Origin: Lysobacteraceae bacterium PS02065
Lineage (GTDB): Bacteria > Pseudomonadota > Gammaproteobacteria > Xanthomonadales > Rhodanobacteraceae
Direction of reading: 5' to 3'
Length of the DNA stretch: 64,000 nt
Assembly: GCA_029959555.1 (NCBI GenBank)
Contig: JASCPI010000006.1
Location: 62,001 to 126,000 of the forward strand
A program made the position numbers and the translations under genes. The notes beneath the pieces were generated by a model. The model was not told where the DNA came from. It ran no database searches and worked only from the letters and a program-made list of their open reading frames with translations. Positions 39,645 to 48,596 of this stretch are shown in pieces. How positions within the stretch are numbered: position 1 is the first letter of the stretch; each line of letters opens with the position of its first letter.

Positions 39645-40658
39645 ATGACGACGACGCCCTCCCACGATTCGATCCGCGCCGTGCTGTGGCGTGGTGACCG
39701 CCTGCGCCTGCTCGACCAGCGCCGCCTGCCGTTCGTCGAGGACTACCTCGACTGCACGACGCCGGCCGAGGTCGCCCAGGCGATACGCGACCTCGTCGTG
39801 CGTGGCGCGCCGGCGATCGGCATCGCCGCGGCCTGGGGTGTCGTGCTCGCCGCGCGTCGCGGAAGCGACGCGCTCGCCGAAGCGCTGCCGATGCTGCGTG
39901 CAGCGCGTCCGACCGCGGTCAACCTCATGTGGGCGCTCGACCGCATGCAGCGCGCGATCGCCGCGGGTGCCGATGCGCTCGCGCTCGAGAGCGAGGCGCA
40001 GGCGATCCAGGACGAGGATCTCGCCGCGAACCGTCACATGGGCGAGCTCGGCGCCGCGCTGCTCGGCGACGGTGTCGGCGTGCTCACGCATTGCAACACC
40101 GGTTCGCTCGCGACGGCCGGATTCGGCACGGCCCTCGGCGTCGTGCGTGCCGGCGTGTCGTCGGGGCGCATCACGCAGGTGTTCGCGGGCGAGACGCGTC
40201 CGTGGCTGCAGGGCGCGCGCCTGACCATGTGGGAGCTCGTGCGCGACGGCATCCCGGCGACCCTGATCTCCGATTCGGCCGCCGCGCACCTGATGGCCTC
40301 GGGCAAGGTGCAATGGGTCATCGTCGGCGCCGACCGCATCGCCGCGAATGGCGACACCGCCAACAAGATCGGCACTTACCAGCTCGCGATCGTCGCGCGC
40401 CACCACGGTGCGAAGGTCATGGTCGTCGCGCCGTGGTCGACCGTCGACCTCGAAACACCGACCGGCGCGGACATCGAGATCGAGCTGCGCGACCCGGCCG
40501 AGCTGCTGTCGCATGCGGGCCAGCGCACGGTCGTCGACGGCGCGGTCGCCTGGAACCCGGTGTTCGACGTGACGCCCGCCTCGCTCATCGACGCGATCGT
40601 GACCGAGCGCGGCGTGGTGTCGTCGCCGGCGACGTCAGGGATGCGCCACCTGGCCTGA
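39645..40658 (+). CDS. mtnA: S-methyl-5-thioribose-1-phosphate isomerase
   Basis: 337 residues. Converts methylthioribose-1-phosphate to methylthioribulose-1-phosphate in the methionine salvage pathway. The family signatures are complete: [13 protein letters not shown] (about 53-65), catalytic Cys150 in [18 protein letters not shown], and catalytic Asp230 in [19 protein letters not shown]. The ATG at 39645 precedes [17 protein letters not shown], the usual N-terminal strand. The rest of methionine salvage is not adjacent. Its 3' end overlaps the convergent membrane-protein gene by 24 bases. Confidence 0.95.
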   Translation: MTTTPSHDSIRAVLWRGDRLRLLDQRRLPFVEDYLDCTTPAEVAQAIRDLVVRGAPAIGIAAAWGVVLAARRGSDALAEALPMLRAARPTAVNLMWALDRMQRAIAAGADALALESEAQAIQDEDLAANRHMGELGAALLGDGVGVLTHCNTGSLATAGFGTALGVVRAGVSSGRITQVFAGETRPWLQGARLTMWELVRDGIPATLISDSAAAHLMASGKVQWVIVGADRIAANGDTANKIGTYQLAIVARHHGAKVMVVAPWSTVDLETPTGADIEIELRDPAELLSHAGQRTVVDGAVAWNPVFDVTPASLIDAIVTERGVVSSPATSGMRHLA

Positions 40659-42077
40659 CGCAGGTGGCACGTGCTGGCGCGACCTCGCCGGCAGCATCGC
40701 GCAGAGCGCGCCGAGGCCGATGCCGATCATCCAGGGAAAGGCGTGCAGGTAGCGGTACGACACGATGTGCGAGAACAGAACGTGTCCCGCGAACAGCCCG
40801 CACGCGGTCAGCGCGTAGAGCAGTGCCGTATCGCGTCGCGTGCCGCGCCATGCGGCGGCGAGCACGACCAGGGCGAGTGGCACGAGCGCGAACAGGCAGA
40901 ACGTGAGCCATGGCCTGCTCGCGGAGAACGCGCTCATGACCACGCTCGGCCGTTCGGGCATGCCGCTCATGTCGTGGTTGAAGTTCTCGGCGATCCACGC
41001 ACGGAAACCGTCGTCGAAGCGGTAGAGGCCGAGATCGTCGCGCAGGCGTTCGCCGGTGACCGCGGGGTCGAGATAGTCGAACAGCGTGGCGACGCCGAGC
41101 GTGACGAGGATCGTGGGGTCACGGCGGATCACGCGTGCCGCGATCTTGCGGGAGGCGCGATCTCCCTGCACGTCGCCGAGCGTTCCACGGATGGTCGGAA
41201 TGAGGCCGTTGTTGCGCCACAAATGGTTCTCGCGCTCGCGCGGGTCGTCGAGACCGCCGCGCAGGCGACTGAGGAAGCCCTCGGGCAGGCCCAGTCCGGC
41301 CAGGTCGTCCTCGCGCACATGCGGCGCGACGAGGCCGAGACGGAAGTAGCCCGCATGCGCGATGTAGTCGGGCTTGCCGTCCGTCCCGCGCACCGGCAGC
41401 TTTCGGTACTCGGCATGCGCGACGGTCGTGGCGACGATGACCAGCGCGAGATGCGCGGCGAAGCGCCATGAACGCCATCGGCCAGCCCCCGCCACGGCGT
41501 GCACCACGACCGGAAGCACGCTGAAACCGAGCACGACCGGCGCGAGGTTGGTACGGAACGCGACCGTGAAAAGACCGCATGCGATGACACCGCCAAGCCA
41601 GCCGGCATGGCCACGATGCAGGTAAGCGAAGCCGCAGGCCAGCATGGCCGAGAAGCCGAGCAGGCCCCAGCATTCCGCCATGATCATGCGCTCGTAGAAC
41701 AGCTGTTCCGGACCGAGCGCGATCACCAGTGCGATCGCTCCGGCGGGCAGGGCACCCAGCGCGAACGAGCGGCGCAGGATTGTCCATGCGAGCAGCGCCA
41801 CGGCGACGCCGGCGAGCGACTGCAGCATCAGGAGCCAGCCGAGCGTGCGTGGTCGCGCGGCGACGACGTCGATGAGGCTCGCATAGAGGAACGAGCGGTC
41901 GCGTGGCATCGTGTCGGTGAGCGCGGCATGGACGTAGATGCCGGAGTCACCGAGGAAAAAGCGGGTCACCGGGTCGACGGCGAGCATCGCGAGCTTGGCC
42001 GCGACGATGACGACGGCGAGCAGCAGGCCGGGGTGGCGGCGCAGGTTCCACACACGCGATGCGATGCCACCTTCCAT
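40635..42077 (-). CDS. Polytopic membrane protein, putative GT-C-like (paralogue 1)
   Basis: 480 residues from ATG 42077 (AGGGGCGG upstream). About ten predicted membrane helices. Shares with the protein at 43687-45123 a series of blocks: [15 protein letters not shown] in the first extracytoplasmic loop, [26 protein letters not shown], and [13 protein letters not shown] near the C-terminus. An acidic loop (GDS) after the first helix, multiple helices and a large hydrophilic loop are the layout of GT-C glycosyltransferases that use polyprenyl-phosphate sugars, but I cannot name a family. The presence of GtrA and a DPM1-like transferase between the two paralogues supports such a role. Its last 24 bases overlap the end of mtnA on the other strand. 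Confidence 0.72.
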   Translation of the reverse strand: MEGGIASRVWNLRRHPGLLLAVVIVAAKLAMLAVDPVTRFFLGDSGIYVHAALTDTMPRDRSFLYASLIDVVAARPRTLGWLLMLQSLAGVAVALLAWTILRRSFALGALPAGAIALVIALGPEQLFYERMIMAECWGLLGFSAMLACGFAYLHRGHAGWLGGVIACGLFTVAFRTNLAPVVLGFSVLPVVVHAVAGAGRWRSWRFAAHLALVIVATTVAHAEYRKLPVRGTDGKPDYIAHAGYFRLGLVAPHVREDDLAGLGLPEGFLSRLRGGLDDPRERENHLWRNNGLIPTIRGTLGDVQGDRASRKIAARVIRRDPTILVTLGVATLFDYLDPAVTGERLRDDLGLYRFDDGFRAWIAENFNHDMSGMPERPSVVMSAFSASRPWLTFCLFALVPLALVVLAAAWRGTRRDTALLYALTACGLFAGHVLFSHIVSYRYLHAFPWMIGIGLGALCAMLPARSRQHVPPASGQVAHP

Positions 42078-42308
42078 GCATGCCGCCCCTGATCGTCCTC
42101 CGTGCAGTGTCCCGCAAGCCTGCGCGACGGACAACCATGTACATGTTCAAGCCCGCGCCAATGCTCTACCCTCGCGTGCCGTCACGGTCAGGGATCGCCC
42201 AACACGCCGCATGATGCTTCCGTCGATGCCATCCGCCAGCCTCCGCTCCGACGTCCTGCCGCATGGGCGCCGGCGCTGCGTCGCCTGTGGCGGTCGCCGG
42301 GGACATGC

Positions 42309-42776
42309 ATGACGGTGCCGTCGCCCCAGGGCACGCGTCGGCGTGTGCCGGGCCTTCCATCGCGGGAAATCCTGCTGTTCCTCGTCAGCGGCGGGCTCGG
42401 CTTCCTCGTCGACGCGTCGGTCGTGCAGGTGCTCGTGAGCCTGTTCGACGTCAATCCCTACGCGTCGCGTGTCGTGTCGTTCCTGTGCGCGGCGAGCGCC
42501 ACGTGGGCGTTCAACCGCCGCTATACCTTCGCGGGCAAGCGCCGCTACGCCAGTGCGCGCGGCGAGCTCGCGCGCTACCTCGTCGCGATGGTCGGCGGTT
42601 TCGCGATCAACTACGGCACCTTCGTGGCGGTGCTCGCGGCGATGCCGGTCGCGCACCGCTGGCCCGTCATCGGCGTCGCGGCGGGATCGCTCGCCGGTGC
42701 CGTGCTGAACTACCTGACGTCGAAATTCTGGATCTTCCGCGCCCCTTCCGATTCATCCACGAGGCCGCCTGCATGA
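42309..42776 (+). CDS. GtrA-family membrane protein
   Basis: 155 residues, four predicted membrane helices (starting LLFLVSGGLGFLVDASVVQV). Conserved GtrA features: ASRVVSFLCAASATWAFNRRYTF split over helix 2 (about residues 50-72) and the final NYLTSKFWIF. GtrA proteins flip polyprenyl-phosphate-linked sugars across the inner membrane. The gene overlaps the following glycosyltransferase by ATGA, so the two products should be made in step: the transferase loads the lipid carrier and GtrA flips it. Start codon chosen at ATG 42309; upstream in-frame sequence is Pro/Arg-rich and lies opposite the membrane-protein promoter region. Confidence 0.88.
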   Translation: MTVPSPQGTRRRVPGLPSREILLFLVSGGLGFLVDASVVQVLVSLFDVNPYASRVVSFLCAASATWAFNRRYTFAGKRRYASARGELARYLVAMVGGFAINYGTFVAVLAAMPVAHRWPVIGVAAGSLAGAVLNYLTSKFWIFRAPSDSSTRPPA

Positions 42777-43723
42777 CGCACTCCCGCCCCGCCGACCTCC
42801 GCATCGCCGTGATCGTGCCCTGCTACAACGAGGCCGTGACGATCGGCAAGGTGGTGCGCGACTTCAAGGCCGTGCTGCCGGAAGCGAGCGTCCACGTGTA
42901 CGACAACAACTCGAGCGACGACACGATCGCCACCGCGCTCGCCGAGGGTGCGGTCGTGCGCAGCGTCGTGCACCAGGGCAAGGGCAACGTCGTGCGGCGG
43001 CTGTTCGCGGACATCGAGGCGGATGTCTACGTGCTCGTCGACGGCGACGACACCTACGATGCCGCGAGTGCGCCGGCGATGATCGAGGCGTTGCTGTCCA
43101 CCGGCGCCGACACGGTGGTCGGCGTGCGCCAGCCGATCGAGGCCAAGCTCGCGTACCGGCCCGGGCACGCGTTCGGCAATCGCATGCTGACGGGCTTCCT
43201 CGGCCTGCTCTTCGGTCGGCCGTGCCGCGACATCCTCACCGGCTACCGCGTGTTCACGCGACGCTTCGTGAAGTCGTTCCCCGTGCTCTCGGCGGGCTTC
43301 GAGATCGAGACCGAACTGACAGTGCATGCGCTCGAGCTCCGCATGGCCGTGGCCGAAGTGGAGACGCCTTACGGCGAACGCCCGGAAGGTTCGGTCAGCA
43401 AGCTCAACACGATCCGCGACGGCGTGCGCATCCTCGTGACGATGATCCGCCTGTTCAGCGCCGAGCGTCCGCTGGTGTTCTACAGCGTGGTCGCGACGGT
43501 GCTGCTCGCCCTCGCCCTCGTGCTCGCGGTGCCGATCCTGCTGACGTACTCGCAGACGGGCCTCGTGCCGCGCTTCCCGACCGCAATCCTCGCCACCGGC
43601 ATCACGCTGCTGTCGGCGCTGGCGTTCTTTTCGGGCCTGATCCTCGACACCGTCACGCGCGGCCGACGCGAGCTCAAGATGCTCGCCTATCTCGGTTGCC
43701 CGGCGTCTCGCTCCGGCGACTGA
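42773..43723 (+). CDS. DPM1-like family 2 glycosyltransferase
   Basis: 316 residues. GT-A domain with VIVPCYNEAVTIGKVV, the DNNSSDDT strand-turn, and the DxD motif in YVLVDGDDTYDA, followed by GNRMLTGFLGLLFGRPCRDILTGYRVF, which is typical of dolichyl/undecaprenyl-phosphate sugar transferases (DPM1/GtrB/ArnC group). Two C-terminal membrane helices (about 240-262 and 272-300) anchor it, as in GtrB. It presumably makes a polyprenyl-phosphate hexose used outside the membrane. Translationally coupled to GtrA. Its 3' end overlaps the convergent membrane-protein gene by 37 bases. Confidence 0.88.
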   Translation: MTHSRPADLRIAVIVPCYNEAVTIGKVVRDFKAVLPEASVHVYDNNSSDDTIATALAEGAVVRSVVHQGKGNVVRRLFADIEADVYVLVDGDDTYDAASAPAMIEALLSTGADTVVGVRQPIEAKLAYRPGHAFGNRMLTGFLGLLFGRPCRDILTGYRVFTRRFVKSFPVLSAGFEIETELTVHALELRMAVAEVETPYGERPEGSVSKLNTIRDGVRILVTMIRLFSAERPLVFYSVVATVLLALALVLAVPILLTYSQTGLVPRFPTAILATGITLLSALAFFSGLILDTVTRGRRELKMLAYLGCPASRSGD

Positions 43724-45123
43724 CGCGCACGCCGCGTGACGAGGTTGGCCGCGATCGCGCCGAGGTTGAGCACGACGAACAGCGGGAACGGGTGCAGGTA
43801 GCGGTAGGACACGATCGCCGAGAACAGCGCGTGGCCTAGGAACAGGCCCAGTGACGCCACCGCGAGCAGCATCGAGGCACCGCGGCGGTCGCGCCACCCC
43901 GTGGCCAGCGTGGCCAGTGCGAGCGGCACGAGCGCGAACAGGCAGAACACCAGCCACGGCGCGCCGGCTTCGAACCATGTCTTCGACAGCGAATCACGCT
44001 GGCCGATGCCGGTGGCGTCGAACCCCCACCATCTCATGATGTAGTCCGCTTCGTCGCGCGTCGGCGAGCGTTCGCCCATGTCGTCGTGCAGCCTCGAGGT
44101 GGCGAGTGGATCGTCGAAGTAGTCTCCCAGTGTCCACGCTCCGAGCACGAACAGCTGCAGCGGATCGTGGCGCAGCGCACGCGAGGCGAGTTTGCGTGCC
44201 ATGCGGTTGGCGACGGGGTCGCCGTGTTCCTTGCGCATGAGTGCGATGAACGTGTCCTCGCCCCACAACTGCAGCTCGCGGGCCCGGTAGTCGTTCCAGC
44301 CCGGCTTCACGCGCTCGAGGAAGTCCGGCGCGAGGCCGACCGCCTCGATGTCGTCGGGCTGCACGAGCGGCAGCACGAGGCTCAGGCGGAAGAAGCCGCC
44401 GTGTGCGCTGTAGTCCGTACGGTACTCGTCGTCCTGGTCGAACTGGGCGTCGTACCAGGTACGCACGCCCGATTGCGCCACGCTGCACAAGCCGAGCGCG
44501 ACGATGCCGTGCAATGCGGTGCGCAGCATCGCGCGCGGCGACCACGACCAGGCGGCGAGAAAGCGCACGACCACCGGCAGCGCCGCGAAGCCGAGCACGA
44601 ACGGCAGCACGCTGATGCGGAACGCCGCAGCGAGCGCACCGCACAGCGCGATGCACGGCAACCAGGCGAGGCGGCCGTCGCGCACGTAGGCGAAGCCCGC
44701 TGCGAGCATCGCCGCGAGCGCGAACAGGCTCACCGCCTCGGCCATGATCATGCGCTCGTAGAACAGCTGCTCGGGACCGAGCGCGAACGCGAACGCGATC
44801 GACGCGGCGACGCGTGCATCCAGTCCGAACGAACTCGTGAGCACCCGCAGCACGATCAGCGCGACGATCGCGCCGAGCATCGACTGAGCGAGCAGCAGCG
44901 GCATCAGCGAACCGGCACCTTCGGCGACGAAGCGGATGAACAACGGGTAGGCATACGAGCGGTCGGGCGGGACCCAGCCCGTGGCGGCGGCGTGCAGGTA
45001 GCTGGCCGTGTCGCCCAGGAACACGCGCGGCAGCGGGTCGACGGCGAGCAGGGCCAGTTTCGTGGCGACCAGCGCGACGAACAGGATCAGGATCGTGCGA
45101 GCGGGCAGGGATTGGGATGTCAC
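43687..45123 (-). CDS. Polytopic membrane protein, putative GT-C-like (paralogue 2)
   Basis: 478 residues from GTG 45123. Same predicted fold as the protein at 40635-42077: [34 protein letters not shown] (identical in both), YSAHGGFFRLSL and [14 protein letters not shown]. The two differ mainly in the hydrophilic loop after the sixth helix. They lie on the same strand on either side of the GtrA-glycosyltransferase pair, both convergent with and overlapping the 3' end of a plus-strand gene. One plausible reading is that each transfers a sugar from the same lipid donor to a different acceptor. No terminator separates it from the gyrA promoter region. Confidence 0.72.
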   Translation of the reverse strand: MTSQSLPARTILILFVALVATKLALLAVDPLPRVFLGDTASYLHAAATGWVPPDRSYAYPLFIRFVAEGAGSLMPLLLAQSMLGAIVALIVLRVLTSSFGLDARVAASIAFAFALGPEQLFYERMIMAEAVSLFALAAMLAAGFAYVRDGRLAWLPCIALCGALAAAFRISVLPFVLGFAALPVVVRFLAAWSWSPRAMLRTALHGIVALGLCSVAQSGVRTWYDAQFDQDDEYRTDYSAHGGFFRLSLVLPLVQPDDIEAVGLAPDFLERVKPGWNDYRARELQLWGEDTFIALMRKEHGDPVANRMARKLASRALRHDPLQLFVLGAWTLGDYFDDPLATSRLHDDMGERSPTRDEADYIMRWWGFDATGIGQRDSLSKTWFEAGAPWLVFCLFALVPLALATLATGWRDRRGASMLLAVASLGLFLGHALFSAIVSYRYLHPFPLFVVLNLGAIAANLVTRRARQSPERDAGQPR

Positions 45124-45268
45124 GCTTCGGCGGTCCCTCGATGAGCGGCCGGTGATTCTAGCCGCAGCCCGTCATCCTTCCGTGCGCGACGTCGTTCCGC
45201 CGCGTCCGGCCGGTCGCCGCAGGGCGCCGGCAGGGGCTCCCGGAGGGCGGCGGGGGCAGGCCCCGATG

Positions 45269-45277
45269 TGCTAGAAT
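45269..45277 (+). promoter_or_regulatory. Extended -10 promoter of gyrA
   Basis: TGC followed by TAGAAT (five of six matches to TATAAT), 86 bases before the gyrA ATG; the only good promoter-like element in the 240-base spacer. gyrA promoters are often supercoiling-sensitive through the -10 region. Confidence 0.6.
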
Positions 45278-45363
45278 TCCGCGCTTGTGCCGTGCCGGCA
45301 GCGGCCTTCGCAGGCTCTCGCCAGCGGGTCGCAATCCCCTGATTCCTATGGAAGAAATGCTCG

Positions 45364-47967
45364 ATGGCTGAGTTCGCCAAAGAAGTCGTCCGCGTCAACA
45401 TCGAAGACGAGGTCCGGCAGAGCTATCTCGACTACGCGATGAGCGTCATCGTCGGTCGTGCACTGCCCGACGTGCGCGACGGACTCAAGCCCGTGCATCG
45501 CCGCATCCTGTTCTCGATGCAGGAATCGAGCACCGTCTGGAACCGCCCGTACGTCAAGTGCGCGCGCGTCGTCGGTGACGTGATGGGCAAGTACCATCCG
45601 CACGGCGACTCGTCGATCTACGATGCGCTCGTGCGCCTGGCGCAGGACTTCTCGATGCGCTACATGCTCATCGACGGCCAGGGCAACTTCGGCTCGGTCG
45701 ACGGCGACAACGCTGCGGCGATGCGTTACACCGAGTGCCGCCTCGATCGCCTCAGCGCCGAGATGCTGGCCGACATCGACAAGGAAACCGTCGACTTCCA
45801 GCCCAACTACGACGAGAAGGAGCTCGAGCCGACGGTCCTTCCGGCGCGCATCCCGAATCTGCTCGTCAACGGCTCGGCCGGCATCGCGGTCGGCATGGCC
45901 ACCAACGTGCCGCCGCACAACCTCTCCGAGGTGCTCGGCGCCTGCATCGCGCTGATCGACGATCCCGAGCTCGGCTTCGACGACCTGCTGCGCATCGTGC
46001 CGGGCCCGGACTTCCCGACCGCCGGCATCATCAACGGCTCGGCCGGCATCGTCGAGGCGTACCGCACCGGTCGCGGCCGCATCCTCGTGCGCGCCAAGGC
46101 CGAGATCGAGGTCGAGGACAACGGCCGCGAGACGATCATCGTCACCGAGCTGCCGTACCAGGTGAACAAGGCGCGGCTGATCGAGAAGATCGCCGAGCTC
46201 GTCAAGGAAAAGAAGATCGAGGGCATCTCCGAGCTGCGCGACGAGTCCGACAAGGACGGCATGCGCGTGGTCATCGAGGTGCGCAAGGACGCGATGGGCG
46301 ACGTCCTTCTCAACAACCTCTACCAGCAGACCCAACTGCAGGTCACGTTCGGCATCAACATGGTCGCGCTCGTCGACGGCCAGCCGCGCACGCTCGGCCT
46401 GCGCGAGATCCTCGACGCGTTCCTGCGCCATCGCCGCGAAGTGGTCACGCGTCGCACGATCTTCGACCTGCGCAAGGCACGCGAACGCGCCCACATCCTC
46501 GAAGGCCTCACGGTCGCGCTCGCCAACATCGACGAGATGATCGAGCTGATCAGGACCTCGCCGTCGAGCGACGAGGCGAAGCAGCGCATGGTCGCGCGCC
46601 GCTGGGAGCCGGGCCTCGTGCGCGCGTTGCTCGCCGCATCGGGCGCGGATGCCTCGCGTCCGGAGAACCTGCCCGCGACCATCGGCCTGTCCGACGCGGG
46701 CTATCAGCTTTCCGAGGCGCAGGCGCAGCAGATCCTCGAGATGCGCCTGAGCCGCCTGACCGGCCTCGAGCAGGAAAAGCTCACCGACGAGTACAAGGAG
46801 CTGCTCGGCACGATCGCAGGCCTCATCGAGATCCTCGAGGATCCGACGCGCCTGCTCGCGGTCATCCGCGACGAATTCGTCTCCCTTCGCGAGGAGTTCG
46901 GCGACGCGCGCCGCACGATCATCCAGGCCAGCCAGGACGACATCGACATCCTCGACCTCATCGAGCCCGAGGACGTCGTCGTCACGCTGTCGCACTCCGG
47001 TTACGCCAAGCGCCAGCCGGTCAGCACCTACCGCGCGCAGAAGCGCGGCGGCAAGGGCCGCTCGGCGTCGGCGCTCAAGGACGAGGATTTCGTCGAGCGC
47101 CTGTGGATCGCCAACACGCACGACACGCTGCTCACGTTCACGAGCACGGGCCGCGTGTACTGGCTCAAGGTCTACCAGCTGCCCGACGCGGGTCCGAACG
47201 CGCGTGGCAAGCCGATCGTCAACCTGCTGCCGCTCGGCGCCGACGAGAAGGTGCAGGCGATCCAGCCCGTGCACGAGTACAGCGAGGACCGTTTCGTGTT
47301 CTTCGCGACGTCCAACGGCACGGTCAAGAAGACGCCGCTCACCGAATTCGCGTTCCAGCTCACCAAGGGCAAGATCGCGATCGGCCTCGACGAGGGCGAT
47401 GCGCTCGTCGACGTGCAGATCACCGATGGCGAGCGTGACGTGCTCATGTTCGCCTCGAACGGCAAGGCCGTGCGCTTCGACGAAGGCAGCGTGCGCTCGA
47501 TGGGACGCACCGCGACCGGCGTGCGCGGCATGCGCCTCGCCGAGGGCGAGCGCGTCGTCAGCCTGATCGTCGCCGAAGGCGAGGGCGACATCCTCACCGC
47601 GACCGAGCGTGGCTTCGGCAAGCGCACCGAGCTCGGCGAGTACCCGAAGAAGGGCCGCGGCACGCAGGGCGTCATCGCGATCCAGTGCTCGGACCGCAAC
47701 GGCGCGCTGGTCGGCGCCGTGCAGCTCGACGACACCCACGAGCTCATGCTGATCTCGAACCAGGGCACGCTCGTGCGCACGCGCGCCGCCGAGATCGCAC
47801 GCGTCGGCCGCAACACGCAGGGCGTCACGCTGATCCGCCTGCCGAACGACGAGAACCTCGTCGGCGTCGTCCGCCTCGCGCCGCTCGGCGACGAGGTCGA
47901 GATCGAAGGCGATGGCGACGCGGGCGACGCGGGCACCGAGGCCTCGACGCCTTCCGCGGACGAATGA
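45364..47967 (+). CDS. gyrA: DNA gyrase subunit A
   Basis: 867 residues. Type IIA topoisomerase subunit that breaks and rejoins DNA and, with GyrB, adds negative supercoils. The N-terminal numbering matches E. coli: Ser83 and Asp87 in [18 protein letters not shown] (quinolone-resistance region, sensitive-type residues) and active-site Tyr122 in MRYTECRLD. The C-terminal beta-pinwheel contains the GyrA box QKRGGKG (about residues 559-565) needed for wrapping, so this is gyrase and not ParC. The protein ends in an acidic tail ([14 protein letters not shown]). The ribosome-binding site is weak: GGAAG lies 10-14 bases before the ATG. Confidence 0.97.
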   Translation: MAEFAKEVVRVNIEDEVRQSYLDYAMSVIVGRALPDVRDGLKPVHRRILFSMQESSTVWNRPYVKCARVVGDVMGKYHPHGDSSIYDALVRLAQDFSMRYMLIDGQGNFGSVDGDNAAAMRYTECRLDRLSAEMLADIDKETVDFQPNYDEKELEPTVLPARIPNLLVNGSAGIAVGMATNVPPHNLSEVLGACIALIDDPELGFDDLLRIVPGPDFPTAGIINGSAGIVEAYRTGRGRILVRAKAEIEVEDNGRETIIVTELPYQVNKARLIEKIAELVKEKKIEGISELRDESDKDGMRVVIEVRKDAMGDVLLNNLYQQTQLQVTFGINMVALVDGQPRTLGLREILDAFLRHRREVVTRRTIFDLRKARERAHILEGLTVALANIDEMIELIRTSPSSDEAKQRMVARRWEPGLVRALLAASGADASRPENLPATIGLSDAGYQLSEAQAQQILEMRLSRLTGLEQEKLTDEYKELLGTIAGLIEILEDPTRLLAVIRDEFVSLREEFGDARRTIIQASQDDIDILDLIEPEDVVVTLSHSGYAKRQPVSTYRAQKRGGKGRSASALKDEDFVERLWIANTHDTLLTFTSTGRVYWLKVYQLPDAGPNARGKPIVNLLPLGADEKVQAIQPVHEYSEDRFVFFATSNGTVKKTPLTEFAFQLTKGKIAIGLDEGDALVDVQITDGERDVLMFASNGKAVRFDEGSVRSMGRTATGVRGMRLAEGERVVSLIVAEGEGDILTATERGFGKRTELGEYPKKGRGTQGVIAIQCSDRNGALVGAVQLDDTHELMLISNQGTLVRTRAAEIARVGRNTQGVTLIRLPNDENLVGVVRLAPLGDEVEIEGDGDAGDAGTEASTPSADE

Positions 47968-48247
47968 TCGATACGCCGGCCCGGCGGTTCGCCGGGCCGG
48001 TGTTGATGATGGACGTGGGTGTCGATGCGGTTGGGCCCCGCGCCATGTTTCAAGGCGCCATGAGCCGCTTCGCACGCTTGTGATCGCGATGCTGCGGTCT
48101 TCGCACGCCGCAGACATCCCCATCACCTTCATCCCGGTGCCAGCCGAGATGTTCTGGAGCACCCGAGAGACGACAGGCGAGGTCCGTGTCTCCGAGTCGT
48201 CGTCCGTGACGGACCACGTGGCCTTGCGGGTTACGGGCTCCGATCCG

Positions 48248-48285
48248 CGCTCAAGGGGATCCCGGCTTTCGCCGGGATGACGGTG
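48248..48285. repeat. REP-like element, copy 1
   Basis: Contains the perfect hairpin ATCCCGGC-TTTC-GCCGGGAT followed by GACGGTG. In inverted orientation it matches 48385-48422 almost base for base over 38 positions. The GTCATCCCGGCGAAAGCCGGGATCC type repeat is widespread in beta- and gammaproteobacteria. Confidence 0.85.
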
Positions 48286-48384
48286 ATGGGAGGTGCCTGT
48301 CGCATGGAACTCCTGCTGCTCAACCAGCTACCGTTTACCGAAGTCCTCAAGGGCGGCGGAAGAATCGGGGGCGCGCGAACAAAA

Positions 48385-48422
48385 CACCGTCATCCCGGCG
48401 GAAGCCGGGATCCCCTCAAGCG
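48385..48422. repeat. REP-like element, copy 2 (inverted)
   Basis: CACCGTCATCCCGGC, a GGAA-containing loop, then GCCGGGAT and CCCCTCAAGCG: the reverse complement of copy 1 with two or three changes, one of them in the hairpin loop. The two copies are separated by 99 bases and together form a large inverted structure between convergent genes. Confidence 0.85.
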
Positions 48423-48596
48423 TCGCAACGTGAGGCGAGCTCCGGGAAAGTGAGCAGCGTGCCGCGCTGTCGCGTAGTGCCGTCGACTTGCGCCGGGGAC
48501 ACAGGAAGTGCCTGGCGCCGCTCGACCGTAGCATCTGAACGCTGACACGGTCGTCGTACGACGACCGTGTCACTTCAAGCGGTAGGCGACCGCCCC

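Larger units (their letters stand above)
47968..48596. other. Gene-free spacer between convergent gyrA and RND genes
   Basis: 629 bases without a convincing gene. It contains an inverted pair of REP-like elements (48248-48285 and 48385-48422). Just after gyrA, CCGGCCCGGCGGTTCGCCGGGCCGG (47978-48002, shown here only as arms CCGGCCCGGCG and CGCCGGGCCGG) can form a strong hairpin followed by TGTTGATG, a possible terminator without a T-run. Confidence 0.6.

Noticed and set aside
45348..45371. Seven-codon reading frame (MEEMLDG) overlapping the gyrA start
   Set aside because: Could be a leader peptide but is so short that chance is likely; no pairing structure or conserved pattern supports it.
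45346..48162. Minus-strand frame opposite gyrA
   Set aside because: Antisense of a universally conserved gene; no independent evidence.
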